A stretch of 52,158 bases of DNA from Propionibacterium acidifaciens DSM 21887 (GTDB lineage Bacteria; Actinomycetota; Actinomycetes; Propionibacteriales; Propionibacteriaceae), in assembly GCF_000426605.1 (NCBI RefSeq), contig NZ_AUFR01000002.1, forward strand, positions 1 through 52,158. The letters run 5' to 3'. The notes below the pieces were generated by a model, which saw only the letters and a program-made list of their open reading frames with translations, ran no database searches and was not told the origin of the DNA. Positions within the stretch are counted from its first letter, which is position 1. Each line of letters starts with the position of its first letter. Below are positions 17,343 to 25,584 of this stretch, one piece after another. The position numbers and the translations under genes were made by a program.

Positions 17343-18251
17343 TCAGGGGGCCTGCAGGGGCTCGATCCCGGCGTAGGAGGCGGCCGCGCCCTCGGCGAGA
17401 ACGGCGGTCGATCCCGCCCTCACCCCCGCCCTGACGGCCCCGGGGAAGTCCGATCCGGCGGCGAGGGCGGCTGCGAGCGCGCCCACGGCGGCATCGCCCG
17501 CCCCGGTCGTGTCGACGACCGGGCCCAGCTCCAGGGCGGGCACGTGCTCGCTCCGGTCGCCGTCCGACCAGGCCGCACCATGCCCCCCCAGGGTCACGAG
17601 CGCGGAACGGGGCCCCAGGCCCACGAGCCCGTCCGCCGCATCGAGGGCGCTGTCCGTGTCCTGGGGCGCCGGACGGCCGAGGACGATCCCGGCCTCGGTC
17701 TCGTTGACGACGACGCAGTCGACCAGGGCGAGGACCTCCGGGGCCACCCTGTAGGCGGGGGCGATGTTGAAGACGATGCGGGCGCCGGCCCGGTGCGCCC
17801 AGCGGATCACCCGCTCGTTGACCTCGGCGCCGATCTCGCCCTGCAGGACCACGACGTCCCCTGGGGACGGTTCGACGGCCTCGCGCGCCTGTTCGGCCGT
17901 CACCCGCCCGTTGGCGCCGGCGTCCAGGATGATCGTGTTCTCGCCGGAGGCGCTCACGGCGATCATCGCGATGCCCGTGGTGGTGTCGTCGTCGACGAGC
18001 AGGTGCGACACGTCGACCCCGTGCGAGGAGAGCTCGGCGCGAATGGCTGCTCCGGACTGGTCCGCCCCCACCCTGCCGATGAAGAGGCTCTGCGCGCCGG
18101 CGTGGGCGGCCGCGGCCGCCTGGTTCGCGCCCTTGCCGCCGAGGCGGTGGGTCAACGATGTGCCCGACAGGGTCTCCCCTGGGCGGGGCAGGCGGTCGAC
18201 GGTGACCGTGATGTCCTCGTTGATGGATCCGATGACGATGACGCGTCCCAT
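17343..18251 (-). CDS. rbsK: Ribokinase
   Basis: A 302-residue PfkB-family kinase that phosphorylates ribose at O5 with ATP. The N-terminal strand VIVIGSINEDI, the substrate glycines GGKGANQAAAAAHAG (about residue 39), NETEAGIV in the middle and DTTGAGDAAVGALAAAL near the C-terminus, with the GAGD catalytic Asp, are all present. ATG 18251 has GAGGGA at a good distance; longer in-frame starts add unconserved sequence. It is downstream of a LacI regulator on the same strand and opposite two nucleoside hydrolases, whose product ribose it would activate for the pentose phosphate pathway. Related sugar kinases (deoxyribokinase) cannot be fully excluded. Confidence 0.92.
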   Translation of the reverse strand: MGRVIVIGSINEDITVTVDRLPRPGETLSGTSLTHRLGGKGANQAAAAAHAGAQSLFIGRVGADQSGAAIRAELSSHGVDVSHLLVDDDTTTGIAMIAVSASGENTIILDAGANGRVTAEQAREAVEPSPGDVVVLQGEIGAEVNERVIRWAHRAGARIVFNIAPAYRVAPEVLALVDCVVVNETEAGIVLGRPAPQDTDSALDAADGLVGLGPRSALVTLGGHGAAWSDGDRSEHVPALELGPVVDTTGAGDAAVGALAAALAAGSDFPGAVRAGVRAGSTAVLAEGAAASYAGIEPLQAP

Positions 18252-18357
18252 GATTTGGTCCCTCGGTTCGGTGGTTGATCGGATGCTGTGGGCCCGGCGC
18301 GGTGGTCCGGGCCCCGGGGCTGCGGCTCGCTCCCGCCCGGTGCGCTCCCGCGGATGG

Positions 18358-19449
18358 TCACCCGGTGGCCGGTGGGGCGAGGGATTCACGGGGGATCAGC
18401 GAGGTCTCGATCCGCTGCGAGCCCGGTCGTTCGCCGTCGATCATGGCGGACAGCATGGCCATCGCCCTGCCGGCGAGTTGCTCCGGGTGCTGCGTGATGG
18501 CGGCGATGGCCGGGGTGAGAAGGCTGAAGACGTCCAGGTCGTCGAAGGAGACGAGCGAGATGCCCTGATCGCCGATGGCCCTTCCGGCGTCACGGAGGTG
18601 GCCGAACGCGCGGAGGGCGTGCCGGGAGTGTCCGAAGAGGACCGCGGTGGCCCCGTCCCCGAGGAACGAGTCGAGCTCGCGGAGCCAGTCGTCGCCGTCC
18701 AGAGGCGCCGCGATGACCATGCGCGACGTGCTGGACAGGAGCGCATCGCTGGCGTTGTCGAAGGCGAGAAGGCGTTCGCGCCCGGTCGAGGAGCCGAGCA
18801 GGGAGCCGACGTAGACGATCTGCTGGTGGCCGAGATCCCTGAGGGCCTCCACCGCCGCGTACACGCCGGGAAGGGGATCGGCGTCCACGGACGGGGCCTT
18901 GAGCCCGTCGAGCGTGCGGTCGACGGTGACGAAGGGGATCTGCTGGTCCCTGAGCCGGTCGAGCATCGGCGTCATCCCGCCGAGTGGGACGACGATCAGG
19001 CCGTCGACCTGTTCCTCCAGGAGGGTGCGCAGGTGCTGGTCCTGCTGGTCCGGGTCCTCTTGCGAGGAGGCGATGAAGACCGTGAAGCCGTCTGCGAGGC
19101 CCTCCGTCTGGATGGACTGGGCGAGGCCGGCGAAGAAGGGGTTGCGGATGTCGGGCACGATCAGGCCGATCGCATTCGTCCTGGCGGTCCGCAGCGAGCG
19201 GGCCCGCAGGTTGACCTGGTAGCCGAGGGCGAGGGCGGCTGCACGGACCTTCTCGCGTGCGGCTGGGGATGTGGCCGGGTGGTTGGTCAGGACCCGTGAG
19301 GCGGTTCCGAGCGACACGCCGGCGCGTGCGGCGACGTCCTTGATGGTCGGACGGGACCGGGTGCGGGGATCGCTGTCCGTCGGCGTCGCCTCGGCGCCCT
19401 GCGGGGAGCCGGTCGGTTCGGACGGGCCGGAGCTCTTGGGATTCGTCAT
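18358..19449 (-). CDS. LacI-family repressor of the nucleoside locus
   Basis: A LacI/GalR repressor of about 363 residues. A disordered N-terminal tail of some 35 residues precedes the helix-turn-helix TIKDVAARAGVSLGTASRVL and hinge RARSLRTARTNAIGLIVPDI. A periplasmic-binding-like effector domain follows, with NPFFAGLAQSIQ, VDGLIVVPLGG, VSFDDLDVFSLLTPAIAAI and the usual C-terminus. ATG 19449 is preferred to GTG 19455 because AAGGGGG would be too close to the GTG. A perfect LacI-type palindrome lies 14 bp before the ATG. Its effector is probably ribose or a nucleoside-derived molecule, judged only from the neighbours. Ribokinase is the next gene downstream, 106 bp away. Confidence 0.92.
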   Translation of the reverse strand: MTNPKSSGPSEPTGSPQGAEATPTDSDPRTRSRPTIKDVAARAGVSLGTASRVLTNHPATSPAAREKVRAAALALGYQVNLRARSLRTARTNAIGLIVPDIRNPFFAGLAQSIQTEGLADGFTVFIASSQEDPDQQDQHLRTLLEEQVDGLIVVPLGGMTPMLDRLRDQQIPFVTVDRTLDGLKAPSVDADPLPGVYAAVEALRDLGHQQIVYVGSLLGSSTGRERLLAFDNASDALLSSTSRMVIAAPLDGDDWLRELDSFLGDGATAVLFGHSRHALRAFGHLRDAGRAIGDQGISLVSFDDLDVFSLLTPAIAAITQHPEQLAGRAMAMLSAMIDGERPGSQRIETSLIPRESLAPPATG

Positions 19450-19459
19450 CGCCACCCCC

Positions 19460-19489
19460 TTGTGGAAACGTTTCCAAACGTGCTACAAC
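19460..19489. promoter_or_regulatory. LacI-type operator TGGAAACGTTTCCA in the divergent promoter
   Basis: TGGAAACGTTTCCA at 19463-19476 is a perfect 14-bp palindrome with the CG centre typical of LacI-family sites. For the plus strand, TTGTGG (19460-19465) and TACAAC (19484-19489), 18 bp apart, could be -35 and -10, so the operator would block transcription of the hydrolase gene. It also lies just before the regulator's own start, implying autoregulation. Confidence 0.8.
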
Positions 19490-19643
19490 AATCGCACGAG
19501 CCGACCGGATCGTCAAGACCGCGCATCGCATCGACCATCGATCGATCGCCGGGAGCCGGGCGAGTGGGAGGTTCGAGGCCAGGGCCGACGACCCGAGGAA
19601 GGGGCACGGCCGGGTCGAACCACGCGGACGAAGGAGTTTCATC

Positions 19644-20585
19644 GTGGCAGCAGCAATCATCCTCGACTGCGACCCGGGGCACGACGATGCGATCGCCATC
19701 CTCATGGCGCTCGGCAGTCCCGAGGTCGATCTCATCGGCATCACCACGGTCGGTGGCAATCAGGACTTGGACAAGGTCACATACAATGCCCGGGCGATCT
19801 GCGAGGCGGCCGGCCGCCCCGATGCGCCCGTGCATGCCGGGTCCCGCCGGCCACTGGTCCGTGAGGCGATCGACGCGGCCGGGATCCATGGGCGGACGGG
19901 GCTCGACGGCGTGGAGCTCCCCGAGCCGACCCGCGAGCTCCCCGATCGGCACGCGGTCGGCTGGATGATCGACGAGATCATGGCGCGCGAGCCCGGGACG
20001 GTCGTCCTGGTGCCGACGGGACCGCTGACGAACATCGCGCTGGCGGCCAGGCTCGAACCGCGCATCGTCGACCGCGTCAAGGAGGTCGTCCTGATGGGCG
20101 GAGCCCATGGGCCGGGGAACGCCACGCCCGTGGCGGAGTTCAACATTTTGTGCGACCCCGAGGCCGCTCACATCGTCTTCAACGAGACGTGGCCGGTGAC
20201 GATGATCGGGCTCGATGTCACGCACCGCGCGCTGTGCACCCCTGAGATCCAGGAGCGGCTCTGCGCCGCCAGCCCGAGGCTTGCGGGAGTCGTCAACGGG
20301 CTCATGGATTTCTTCCGCGCCACCTACCGGAATCAGCAGGCCTTCCCCGATCCGCCCACGCACGATCCGTGCGCCGTGGCGTACGTCATCGACCCGACGA
20401 TCGTCGAGACCCGGCGGGCACCGCTCGACGTCGAGATCCGCGGGTGGGTCACCTATGGCATGACCGTCGTCGACCTGCGGGCCGGAGAGAATCCGGAATG
20501 CCGGACCAAGGTCGGTACGGGCCTGGCCGTCGATCGTTTCTGGAACGTCGTCGAGGACGCCGTCCGCAGGCTTCCGCAGATCTGA
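19644..20585 (+). CDS. Nucleoside hydrolase (IUNH family), first copy
   Basis: A 313-residue ribonucleoside hydrolase that splits nucleosides into base and ribose. The calcium and ribose site motif DCDPGHDDAIAI is near the N-terminus; GITTVGGNQ, VVLVPTGPLTNIALAAR, VVLMGGAHGPGNATP, AEFNILCDPEAA and THDPCAVAY are all family hallmarks. Start is GTG 19644 with GAAGGAG eight bases upstream. The open frame is full length with no signal peptide, so the enzyme is cytoplasmic. It follows the LacI operator and is the first gene of the plus-strand arm. Purine or pyrimidine preference cannot be told reliably; motifs resemble the Rih group. Confidence 0.93.
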   Translation: MAAAIILDCDPGHDDAIAILMALGSPEVDLIGITTVGGNQDLDKVTYNARAICEAAGRPDAPVHAGSRRPLVREAIDAAGIHGRTGLDGVELPEPTRELPDRHAVGWMIDEIMAREPGTVVLVPTGPLTNIALAARLEPRIVDRVKEVVLMGGAHGPGNATPVAEFNILCDPEAAHIVFNETWPVTMIGLDVTHRALCTPEIQERLCAASPRLAGVVNGLMDFFRATYRNQQAFPDPPTHDPCAVAYVIDPTIVETRRAPLDVEIRGWVTYGMTVVDLRAGENPECRTKVGTGLAVDRFWNVVEDAVRRLPQI

Positions 20586-20620
20586 TGGAGGGGACGGGGT
20601 CGGTCCAGCCCCCGGAGGAC

Positions 20621-20700
20621 CGAGGCTTGTTCACGGCGTTCGCGGATGACGCTGCGCCCAGGGGCGACGATCATGATCCAGCCCCTGTGGACAGGCCTCA
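20621..20700. repeat. 80-bp inverted-repeat element, copy 1
   Basis: Left arm CGAGGCTTGTTCAC (20621-20634) pairs with right arm GTGGACAGGCCTCA (20687-20700). Interior GC-rich, including GGGGC...GCCCC. Same length and arm sequence as the copies at 20786-20865 and 22568-22647; the interior aligns with the latter (GGATG, CAGGGG, GACG, CCCCT in order). Lies 36 bp after the hydrolase stop. Confidence 0.7.
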
Positions 20701-20703
20701 TCG

Positions 20704-20767
20704 TTCGGAATCCCGCCCCATGGGCGGCCTGGCCGGGGACTCCGCCCGGCGGCTGTCGGATTCCGAA
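20704..20767 (+). terminator. Large stem-loop after the first nucleoside hydrolase
   Basis: TTCGGAATCC (20704-20713) and GGATTCCGAA (20758-20767) are perfect inverted 10-mers. The 44-base interior holds a second GC-rich hairpin around CGCCCCATGGGCG. No U-tract follows, so this is a structured 3' region or a weak terminator. Confidence 0.5.
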
Positions 20768-20785
20768 TGAAACCCCAGTACACCG

Positions 20786-20865
20786 GGAGGATCGTTCAAA
20801 ACTAGCGCGTCATCAAGAAATATCTGGTCAGAGCCTGGTTTGTCAAGAGTTTTGAATAAGCCTCC
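20786..20865. repeat. 80-bp inverted-repeat element, copy 2 (AT-rich interior)
   Basis: GGAGG-ATCG-TTCAAAACT (20786-20803) pairs with AGTTTTGAA-TAAG-CCTCC (20848-20865): 14 of 18 arm positions match. The interior is much lower in GC than anything around it. Arms align with copies 1 and 3. CTTGTTCAC, another arm-like motif, follows at 20870-20878. Confidence 0.7.
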
Positions 20866-21060
20866 GAATCTTGTTCACAAGGAGGTCGACAACAATCGCA
20901 ACCCCGGTCGGAACTCGTTCCGCAGATGCGGTGAGACCTGTGCGGAACCTTGACCAGGCCCAAGCGGAGCACCTGGGCAGTGGGTTCACGGAGGCTCATC
21001 CGCAGCACGACGGGATGAGTGCTCGGCCAGGGGGAGCACCGCGGCTGGGGCTCCCATGGA

Positions 21061-21108
21061 CAGGCTTCCTGGAATGAAGCCTGCATGAGCCCCGGTGAAC
21101 AAGCCTCA
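21061..21108 (+). other. Hairpin and arm-like motif in the transporter leader
   Basis: CAGGCTTC-CTGGAAT-GAAGCCTG (21061-21083) is a perfect 8-bp stem with a 7-base loop. GTGAACAAGCCTCA at 21095-21108 matches the right arm of the 80-bp elements without a clear left partner. Both lie in the roughly 270-bp stretch between the second element and the transporter start. A leader-regulation role is possible but unproven; no known riboswitch class is recognised. Confidence 0.45.
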
Positions 21109-21134
21109 CCAGCACAACCCCCGAAGGGTCTCAC

Positions 21135-22505
21135 ATGTATCTCGCACTCGACGCCATGGGCATCATGGCATTCCTCGCAATCGGCCTGGTGTTCTCGCAC
21201 GGCCGCAAGAAGATCGACTGGAAGTCCGTCGGCATCCTCACGGTGCTCAACCTGGCGCTGGCCTGGGTCCTCACCAGCTTCCCGTGGGGCCGGGCCGCCG
21301 TCCAAGGGGCCGCTGCGGCCTTCAACGAGCTCGTCGACGTCGCCTGGACGGGCATCAACTTCGCGCTCGCCAACTGGGTCGGCGCCGATGGCCTCAATCC
21401 CCAGCCGGTGAACTTCGTGGTCTCCGCGCTGCTCCCGGTCCTGCTGATCCTGCCGATCTTCGACATCCTCACGTACATCGGTTTCCTGCCCTGGGTCATC
21501 AAGTGGATCGGCCGTGGCCTGAGCATCATCACCCGCCGGCCGAAGTTCGAGACCTTCTACTCCATCGAGATGATGTTCCTCGGCAACACGGAGGCCCCCG
21601 TCGTCTCCAAGCTCCAGCTTCAGAAGATGTCGCCGGCCCGCAACGTCGTGATCGCGATGATGACGATGAGTTGCGTGACGGCATCGATCCTCGCCGCATA
21701 CATCCAGATGATGCCGGCGGAGTACACCCTGACCGCGGTCCCGCTCAACTGCCTCAACGCTCTCATCGTGACGTCGATGCTCTACCCCGTCGACGTCACG
21801 ATGGAGGAGGACGTCATCTACACCTACGAGGACGGGTTGACGGTGGATGCTGGGGAACGGCCCGTGCCGGCCGCGGTCGCCTCGGAGCAGGGCCCGGCGC
21901 CCCAGCCCGCCGCGTCCCGGCCCGCCGCCGCGGCGACGGCGCGGTCGGGGCTCGGCGCCCGGTTCGGAAGGATCGTCGCACGCGATCCGAACAGACCCAG
22001 GAAGGAGCCCTTCTTCTCCTTCCTCGGCGATTCGATCCTCAATGGCGGCAGGCTCGTCCTCATCGTCACGGCGAACGTCATCACCTTCGTGGCCCTCGCG
22101 GCCCTCATCGACAAGATCCTCGGCGCCATCTGGTCGCCGCTGTCGCTCGAATCGATCCTCGGCGTCTTCATGTACGTCCCCTCACTCCTGCTCGGGCTCG
22201 ACCCCTCGGCCGCATGGGACATGTCGCAGATCATGGGTCTCAAGCTCGTCACCAACGAATTCGTCGCCATGGGCCGGGTCACGGACGTCGTCACCACGTT
22301 CCCCCCGCACCACCAAGCGGTCCTCACGGTGTTCCTGACCTCCTTCGCCAACTTCGGCACCCTCGGCATGATCATCGGCACCTTCAAGGGCATCGTCGAC
22401 AAGGAGCGCAATGAACTCATCGCGAAGAACGTCGGCCGCATGCTCCTCTCGGGAATCCTCGTCTCCCTGCTGTCGGCGGGCATGGTCGGGCTTTTCGTCT
22501 GGTGA
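21135..22505 (+). CDS. CNT-type concentrative nucleoside transporter (NupC family)
   Basis: A membrane protein of 456 residues with about nine hydrophobic segments. NFVVSALLPVLLILPIFDIL, EMMFLGNTEAPVV (the family's G-x-TEAP motif), NEFVAMGRV and the late motif SFANFGTLGMIIGTF match the CNT fold that imports nucleosides with Na+ or H+. Unusual for the family is a Pro/Ala-rich hydrophilic insert (about residues 236-285: ERPVPAAVASEQ, then PAASRPAAAATARSG) between the two halves, probably cytoplasmic. GAAGGG precedes ATG 21135. Standing between two nucleoside hydrolases, it would supply their substrates. The exact substrate and coupling ion are not determined. Confidence 0.88.
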   Translation: MYLALDAMGIMAFLAIGLVFSHGRKKIDWKSVGILTVLNLALAWVLTSFPWGRAAVQGAAAAFNELVDVAWTGINFALANWVGADGLNPQPVNFVVSALLPVLLILPIFDILTYIGFLPWVIKWIGRGLSIITRRPKFETFYSIEMMFLGNTEAPVVSKLQLQKMSPARNVVIAMMTMSCVTASILAAYIQMMPAEYTLTAVPLNCLNALIVTSMLYPVDVTMEEDVIYTYEDGLTVDAGERPVPAAVASEQGPAPQPAASRPAAAATARSGLGARFGRIVARDPNRPRKEPFFSFLGDSILNGGRLVLIVTANVITFVALAALIDKILGAIWSPLSLESILGVFMYVPSLLLGLDPSAAWDMSQIMGLKLVTNEFVAMGRVTDVVTTFPPHHQAVLTVFLTSFANFGTLGMIIGTFKGIVDKERNELIAKNVGRMLLSGILVSLLSAGMVGLFVW

Positions 22506-22567
22506 CCAGGACGGGCATGACGGCGCACCCCGGAACGCTCACCGCGAATGCTGTGAACGAGTCTCCG

Positions 22568-22647
22568 GGAGGCCTGCTCACGGCTCGACAGGATGGAGAC
22601 CCGGCAAGGGGGACGCGTCGAGGCGGGGCCCCTGCGAACAGGCCTCC
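22568..22647. repeat. 80-bp inverted-repeat element, copy 3
   Basis: Left arm GGAGGCCTGCTCAC (22568-22581) pairs with right arm GCGAACAGGCCTCC (22634-22647), 12 of 14 positions. The interior aligns with copy 1. A further right-arm motif GTGAACAAGCCCCC follows at 22690-22703, about 30 bp before the Shine-Dalgarno of the next gene. The copy fills most of the 240-bp spacer between transporter and second hydrolase. Confidence 0.7.
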
Positions 22648-22746
22648 ACGAGTCCTGCGGTGAGGGGCCTGCCTGGCACCTGCCGAGTTGTGAACAAGCC
22701 CCCCGGAGCCCGCTGACACACACCTACCGAACGGAGGAAGAACATC

Positions 22747-23742
22747 ATGACCAAGAAGATCATCCTCGACCTCGACACCGGGATCGACGACGCGCTCGCG
22801 ATCGCCTATGCCCTCGGCAGCCCGGAACTCGATCTCATCGGCATCACCGCCACGTACGGCAACGTCACGGTCGGACGGTCGGTGCGCAACTCACTGGCCG
22901 TTCTCGAACTGCTGGGGCGCACGGACGTCCCGGTGTTCGCCGGGGTCGGCCACTCGCTGACCACCGATTCCTTCACCCCGAGCGAGCTCTCGGCCTTCAT
23001 CCACGGCGGGAACGGCATCGGCGAGATCGAGATCCCCACCGCCGGGCGCAACGTCGAACAGCAGACGGCCACTGACTTCATCATCGAATCGGCGCACCGG
23101 TACGGCGAGGACCTCACCTGCATCCCGACCGGCGCGGCGACGAACATCGTCGCCGCTCTCGAGAAGGACCCGACGATCAAGGACGCCATGGGGCCGATCG
23201 TCATGATGGGCGGCGCGCTGACCACCGAGGGCAATGTGAACAAGTGGACGGAGGCGAACGTCAGCCAGGACCCCGAGGCCACCGACCGGTTGTTCCGGTC
23301 CGGGGCCGAGGTGGTCATGGTCGGCCTGGACGTCACCCACCAGACCCTCCTGACCAAGGCCGAGACATCGACGTGGCGCGACTTTGGCACGGAGGCCGGT
23401 CGCTGCTACGCGGACATGACGGACTACTACATCGATTTCGAGACGAAGGCCATGGACATCGCCGGCTGCGGTCTGCACGACCCGCTCGCCGTCGCGGTGG
23501 CCGCCGATCGGAGCCTGGTCACCCTGCTTCCCATCACCATGCAGGTCGATCTGGAGGGGCCGACCAGAGGACGCACCATCGGCAGTCTCGCGGGGCTGTC
23601 GGACCCCGTGAAGACGGTCGAGGTCGCGGTGGAGGTCGACGTCGAACGCTTCCTCGGGGAATTCATGACGCGAGTCGGCTCCGTCCTGTCGGTCGGTCCC
23701 GAGGGGTGGGGCGGCTCGACGCCGGGCTGCCCGCGCGCATAG
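22747..23742 (+). CDS. Nucleoside hydrolase (IUNH family), second copy
   Basis: A 331-residue relative of the 19644-20585 enzyme. The metal motif reads DLDTGIDDALAI, with Thr where the first copy has Pro; this variant occurs in real family members. TATYGNVTVGRSVRN, TCIPTGAATNIVAAL, PIVMMGGALTTEGNVN, SQDPEATDRLF and LHDPLAVAVA follow. CGGAGGAAG lies at a good distance before ATG 22747. The two hydrolases are clearly diverged, so they probably differ in substrate range rather than being a recent duplication. It follows the transporter, separated by an 80-bp repeat element. Confidence 0.93.
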   Translation: MTKKIILDLDTGIDDALAIAYALGSPELDLIGITATYGNVTVGRSVRNSLAVLELLGRTDVPVFAGVGHSLTTDSFTPSELSAFIHGGNGIGEIEIPTAGRNVEQQTATDFIIESAHRYGEDLTCIPTGAATNIVAALEKDPTIKDAMGPIVMMGGALTTEGNVNKWTEANVSQDPEATDRLFRSGAEVVMVGLDVTHQTLLTKAETSTWRDFGTEAGRCYADMTDYYIDFETKAMDIAGCGLHDPLAVAVAADRSLVTLLPITMQVDLEGPTRGRTIGSLAGLSDPVKTVEVAVEVDVERFLGEFMTRVGSVLSVGPEGWGGSTPGCPRA

Positions 23743-23751
23743 AGTGTCGCG

Positions 23752-24771
23752 GTGACCAGGCGCGAGGAGATCCTCACCGCAATGGGGGACTCGATCCCCA
23801 TCATGGTCGGTTACTTCTTCGTGGCCACGGCCTTCGGACTGTACTGCGCCCGCGGCGGGATTCCCCCCGGCGACGGCCGGGCTCATCTCGTTCACCAATG
23901 TCTTCTCCTCCGGCCAACTGGCCGGGGTGGCGGTGATCACCGGCGGCGGCTCGTGGCTGCGGCTCGCCCCGGGGGTCTTCCTGGTGAACCTGCGGTACGT
24001 TCTCATGTCGATCTCGCTGGGCCAGCGTCCGGGTCCCGGGGTCGGCGCCGTGCGACGCACGCTGCTGGCCCTGGGGATCACCGATGAGATCTACGCGCTG
24101 GGGATGTCGCGCGCCCGGCTCGCCGTCGTCTCCCATCCGAGCGGTTGCGCGCTGCCGATCCTCGGGTGGACGAGCGGCACGGTGCTCGGCGGCCTGGTGG
24201 GGAATGCGCTCCCGGAGCGGCTCACCGCGGCCTTCGGCCTGCTCATGTACGTCATGTTCGTGGCGATCGTCACCCCGGCCGCCGCCCGGGCGCGTCCCGT
24301 GCTGGGCGTCGTGGCGGGCGGCACCGGGCTGAGCACCCTGCTCGCGGTGCGGACCGACCCGGCCTCGGGGTGGCGGATCACCGTCACCGCCCTGGTGGTC
24401 TCGGCGGTGCCCGCCACCGTCGTCCCGGTGCCCGCGCCCGACGACGAGCAGGGGGGCCGGGACGTGAACCCGTGGTTCGGCGTGGCGATCATGGCCACCG
24501 TCACCCACCTCATGCGGGCCGTCCCGCTGCTGGCGATCCGGCGGCGCATCACGAACCAGTGGATGCTCAGCTTCCTGCACCACCTGCCCTACGCGGTGCT
24601 GTCGGCGATGGCCTTCCCCGCCGTTCTCACCGACGCTCCCTCGTCGACCACCGGGCTCGTCGCCCTGGGGGTCGCCTTGGTGCTCGGCTGGCGCGGCCAC
24701 GACCTGTCGCGGGTGGTCCTGGGGCCGCCCTGGCCATCGGCGTGGCCGAGGCCCTTCAGCTCCTGGTGTGA
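23752..24771 (+). pseudogene. azlC-azlD branched-chain amino acid exporter, broken by homopolymer indels
   Basis: From GTG 23752 the frame encodes an AzlC N-terminus (GDSIPIMVGYFFVATAFGLYCARGG) that breaks at a run of six C (23863-23868). Five C would continue as PATAGLISFTNVFSSGQLAGV and LRYVLMSISLGQR. The AzlC part then runs into AzlD without a stop. The run of six G at 24451-24456 would, as five, give AzlC a TGA overlapping an AzlD GTG at 24464 (NPWFGVAIMATVTHLMRAVPLL). The AzlD end is shifted again at GGGG (24721-24724), where five G would restore AALAIGVAEALQLLV and a stop at 24771. AzlCD exports branched-chain amino acids across the membrane. Three corrections of one base each restore two normal genes, so sequencing error is as likely as true decay. 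Confidence 0.8.
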
Positions 24772-24877
24772 GGCGCGGGCCGGTGCGTCGCTCCGCCCGG
24801 GCCGGGCCCAGTCGCCGGCCCGGGCGCCGAGCAGTGGCTCGGGGCACAGCCCCCGCGGGCCGGCCCCGACGAGTCGT

Positions 24878-25567
24878 TCAGGAGTAGTCGTTCCTGTCCA
24901 GCGACGCCTCGAAGCATCGGCGATCGAGGTTGGTGTTCCAGACGCGTCTGCCTCGGTCGGGCCTCAGACTTCCCCCGGGGAGGTTGCCCTCTCGGCGGGC
25001 GTTCCTGTTGAACCAGCTCACGGTCTCGACCTTGGCCACGGCGGGGTCTTCGCGTCTCATGTCGATGAGGGTGTTGAGCACCGGCACGAGATCGGTGTCC
25101 CTGGAGGCGAGGATGACCAGAGCGACATCGGGGAGCAGCGCTTGGTGCAGACAGGTCAGTGCGACGAGGACATCGATGCCCTTCTCCCGGCCCGGCCCCG
25201 TGGGTACTTTGTGCCCGCATGCGTCCATGTCCGGGGTCCCCTCAGCGGTCAACTTGAAGGAGTACTTGAGATCGCGCAGCACCACGGTCGCTCCGTCGAG
25301 CCGCCACTGCCGTGCTTGGGCCGAGCATCGACGGTTCTGTTCCCAGTCGTAGTGGCTGTGGGGAAGTCCGCGGAACGCGATGACCTCCTTGAGCAGGGCG
25401 GCGGGGTGTCCGTCTCTCTGCGTCTTGTTCCTGCGCTGGATGGCGACCTCTGCGAAGCGCCTCGGGTGGATGAGGGCTTCGTGCTTGCCCCCGTGCCTGT
25501 CGAACACGTCGTGGGCGGTCAAGTGGACGTTCTGGTAGTCCATGACCACCACGGCGTTGAGCGTCAT
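24878..25567 (-). CDS. NYN-domain (PIN-like) putative ribonuclease
   Basis: A 229-residue protein starting at ATG 25567 with GAGGAGGAG directly upstream. VVVMDYQNVHLTAHDVF carries the first acidic metal ligand and Asn of the NYN fold; KGIDVLVALTCLHQALL and VALVILASRDTDLVPVLNTL supply the remaining acidic positions (DVL, SRDTDL). NYN domains are related to PIN nucleases and generally cut RNA. The C-terminal 50 residues are Arg-rich. It stands alone on the minus strand between azlCD and a glycosidase gene, with lower GC than its neighbours, which hints at transfer. Target RNA unknown; a defence or RNA-processing role is possible but unsupported by context. Confidence 0.8.
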   Translation of the reverse strand: MTLNAVVVMDYQNVHLTAHDVFDRHGGKHEALIHPRRFAEVAIQRRNKTQRDGHPAALLKEVIAFRGLPHSHYDWEQNRRCSAQARQWRLDGATVVLRDLKYSFKLTAEGTPDMDACGHKVPTGPGREKGIDVLVALTCLHQALLPDVALVILASRDTDLVPVLNTLIDMRREDPAVAKVETVSWFNRNARREGNLPGGSLRPDRGRRVWNTNLDRRCFEASLDRNDYS

Positions 25568-25584
25568 CGCTCCTCCTCGAAAAA

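Noticed and set aside
17040-18278. Plus-strand open frame opposite ribokinase
   Set aside because: Antisense of a clear ribokinase with Gly/Arg-rich composition.
20802-21305. Minus-strand protein of about 167 residues in the transporter leader
   Set aside because: It runs through the repeat elements and into the transporter start, has a Cys/Pro-rich composition and no Shine-Dalgarno.
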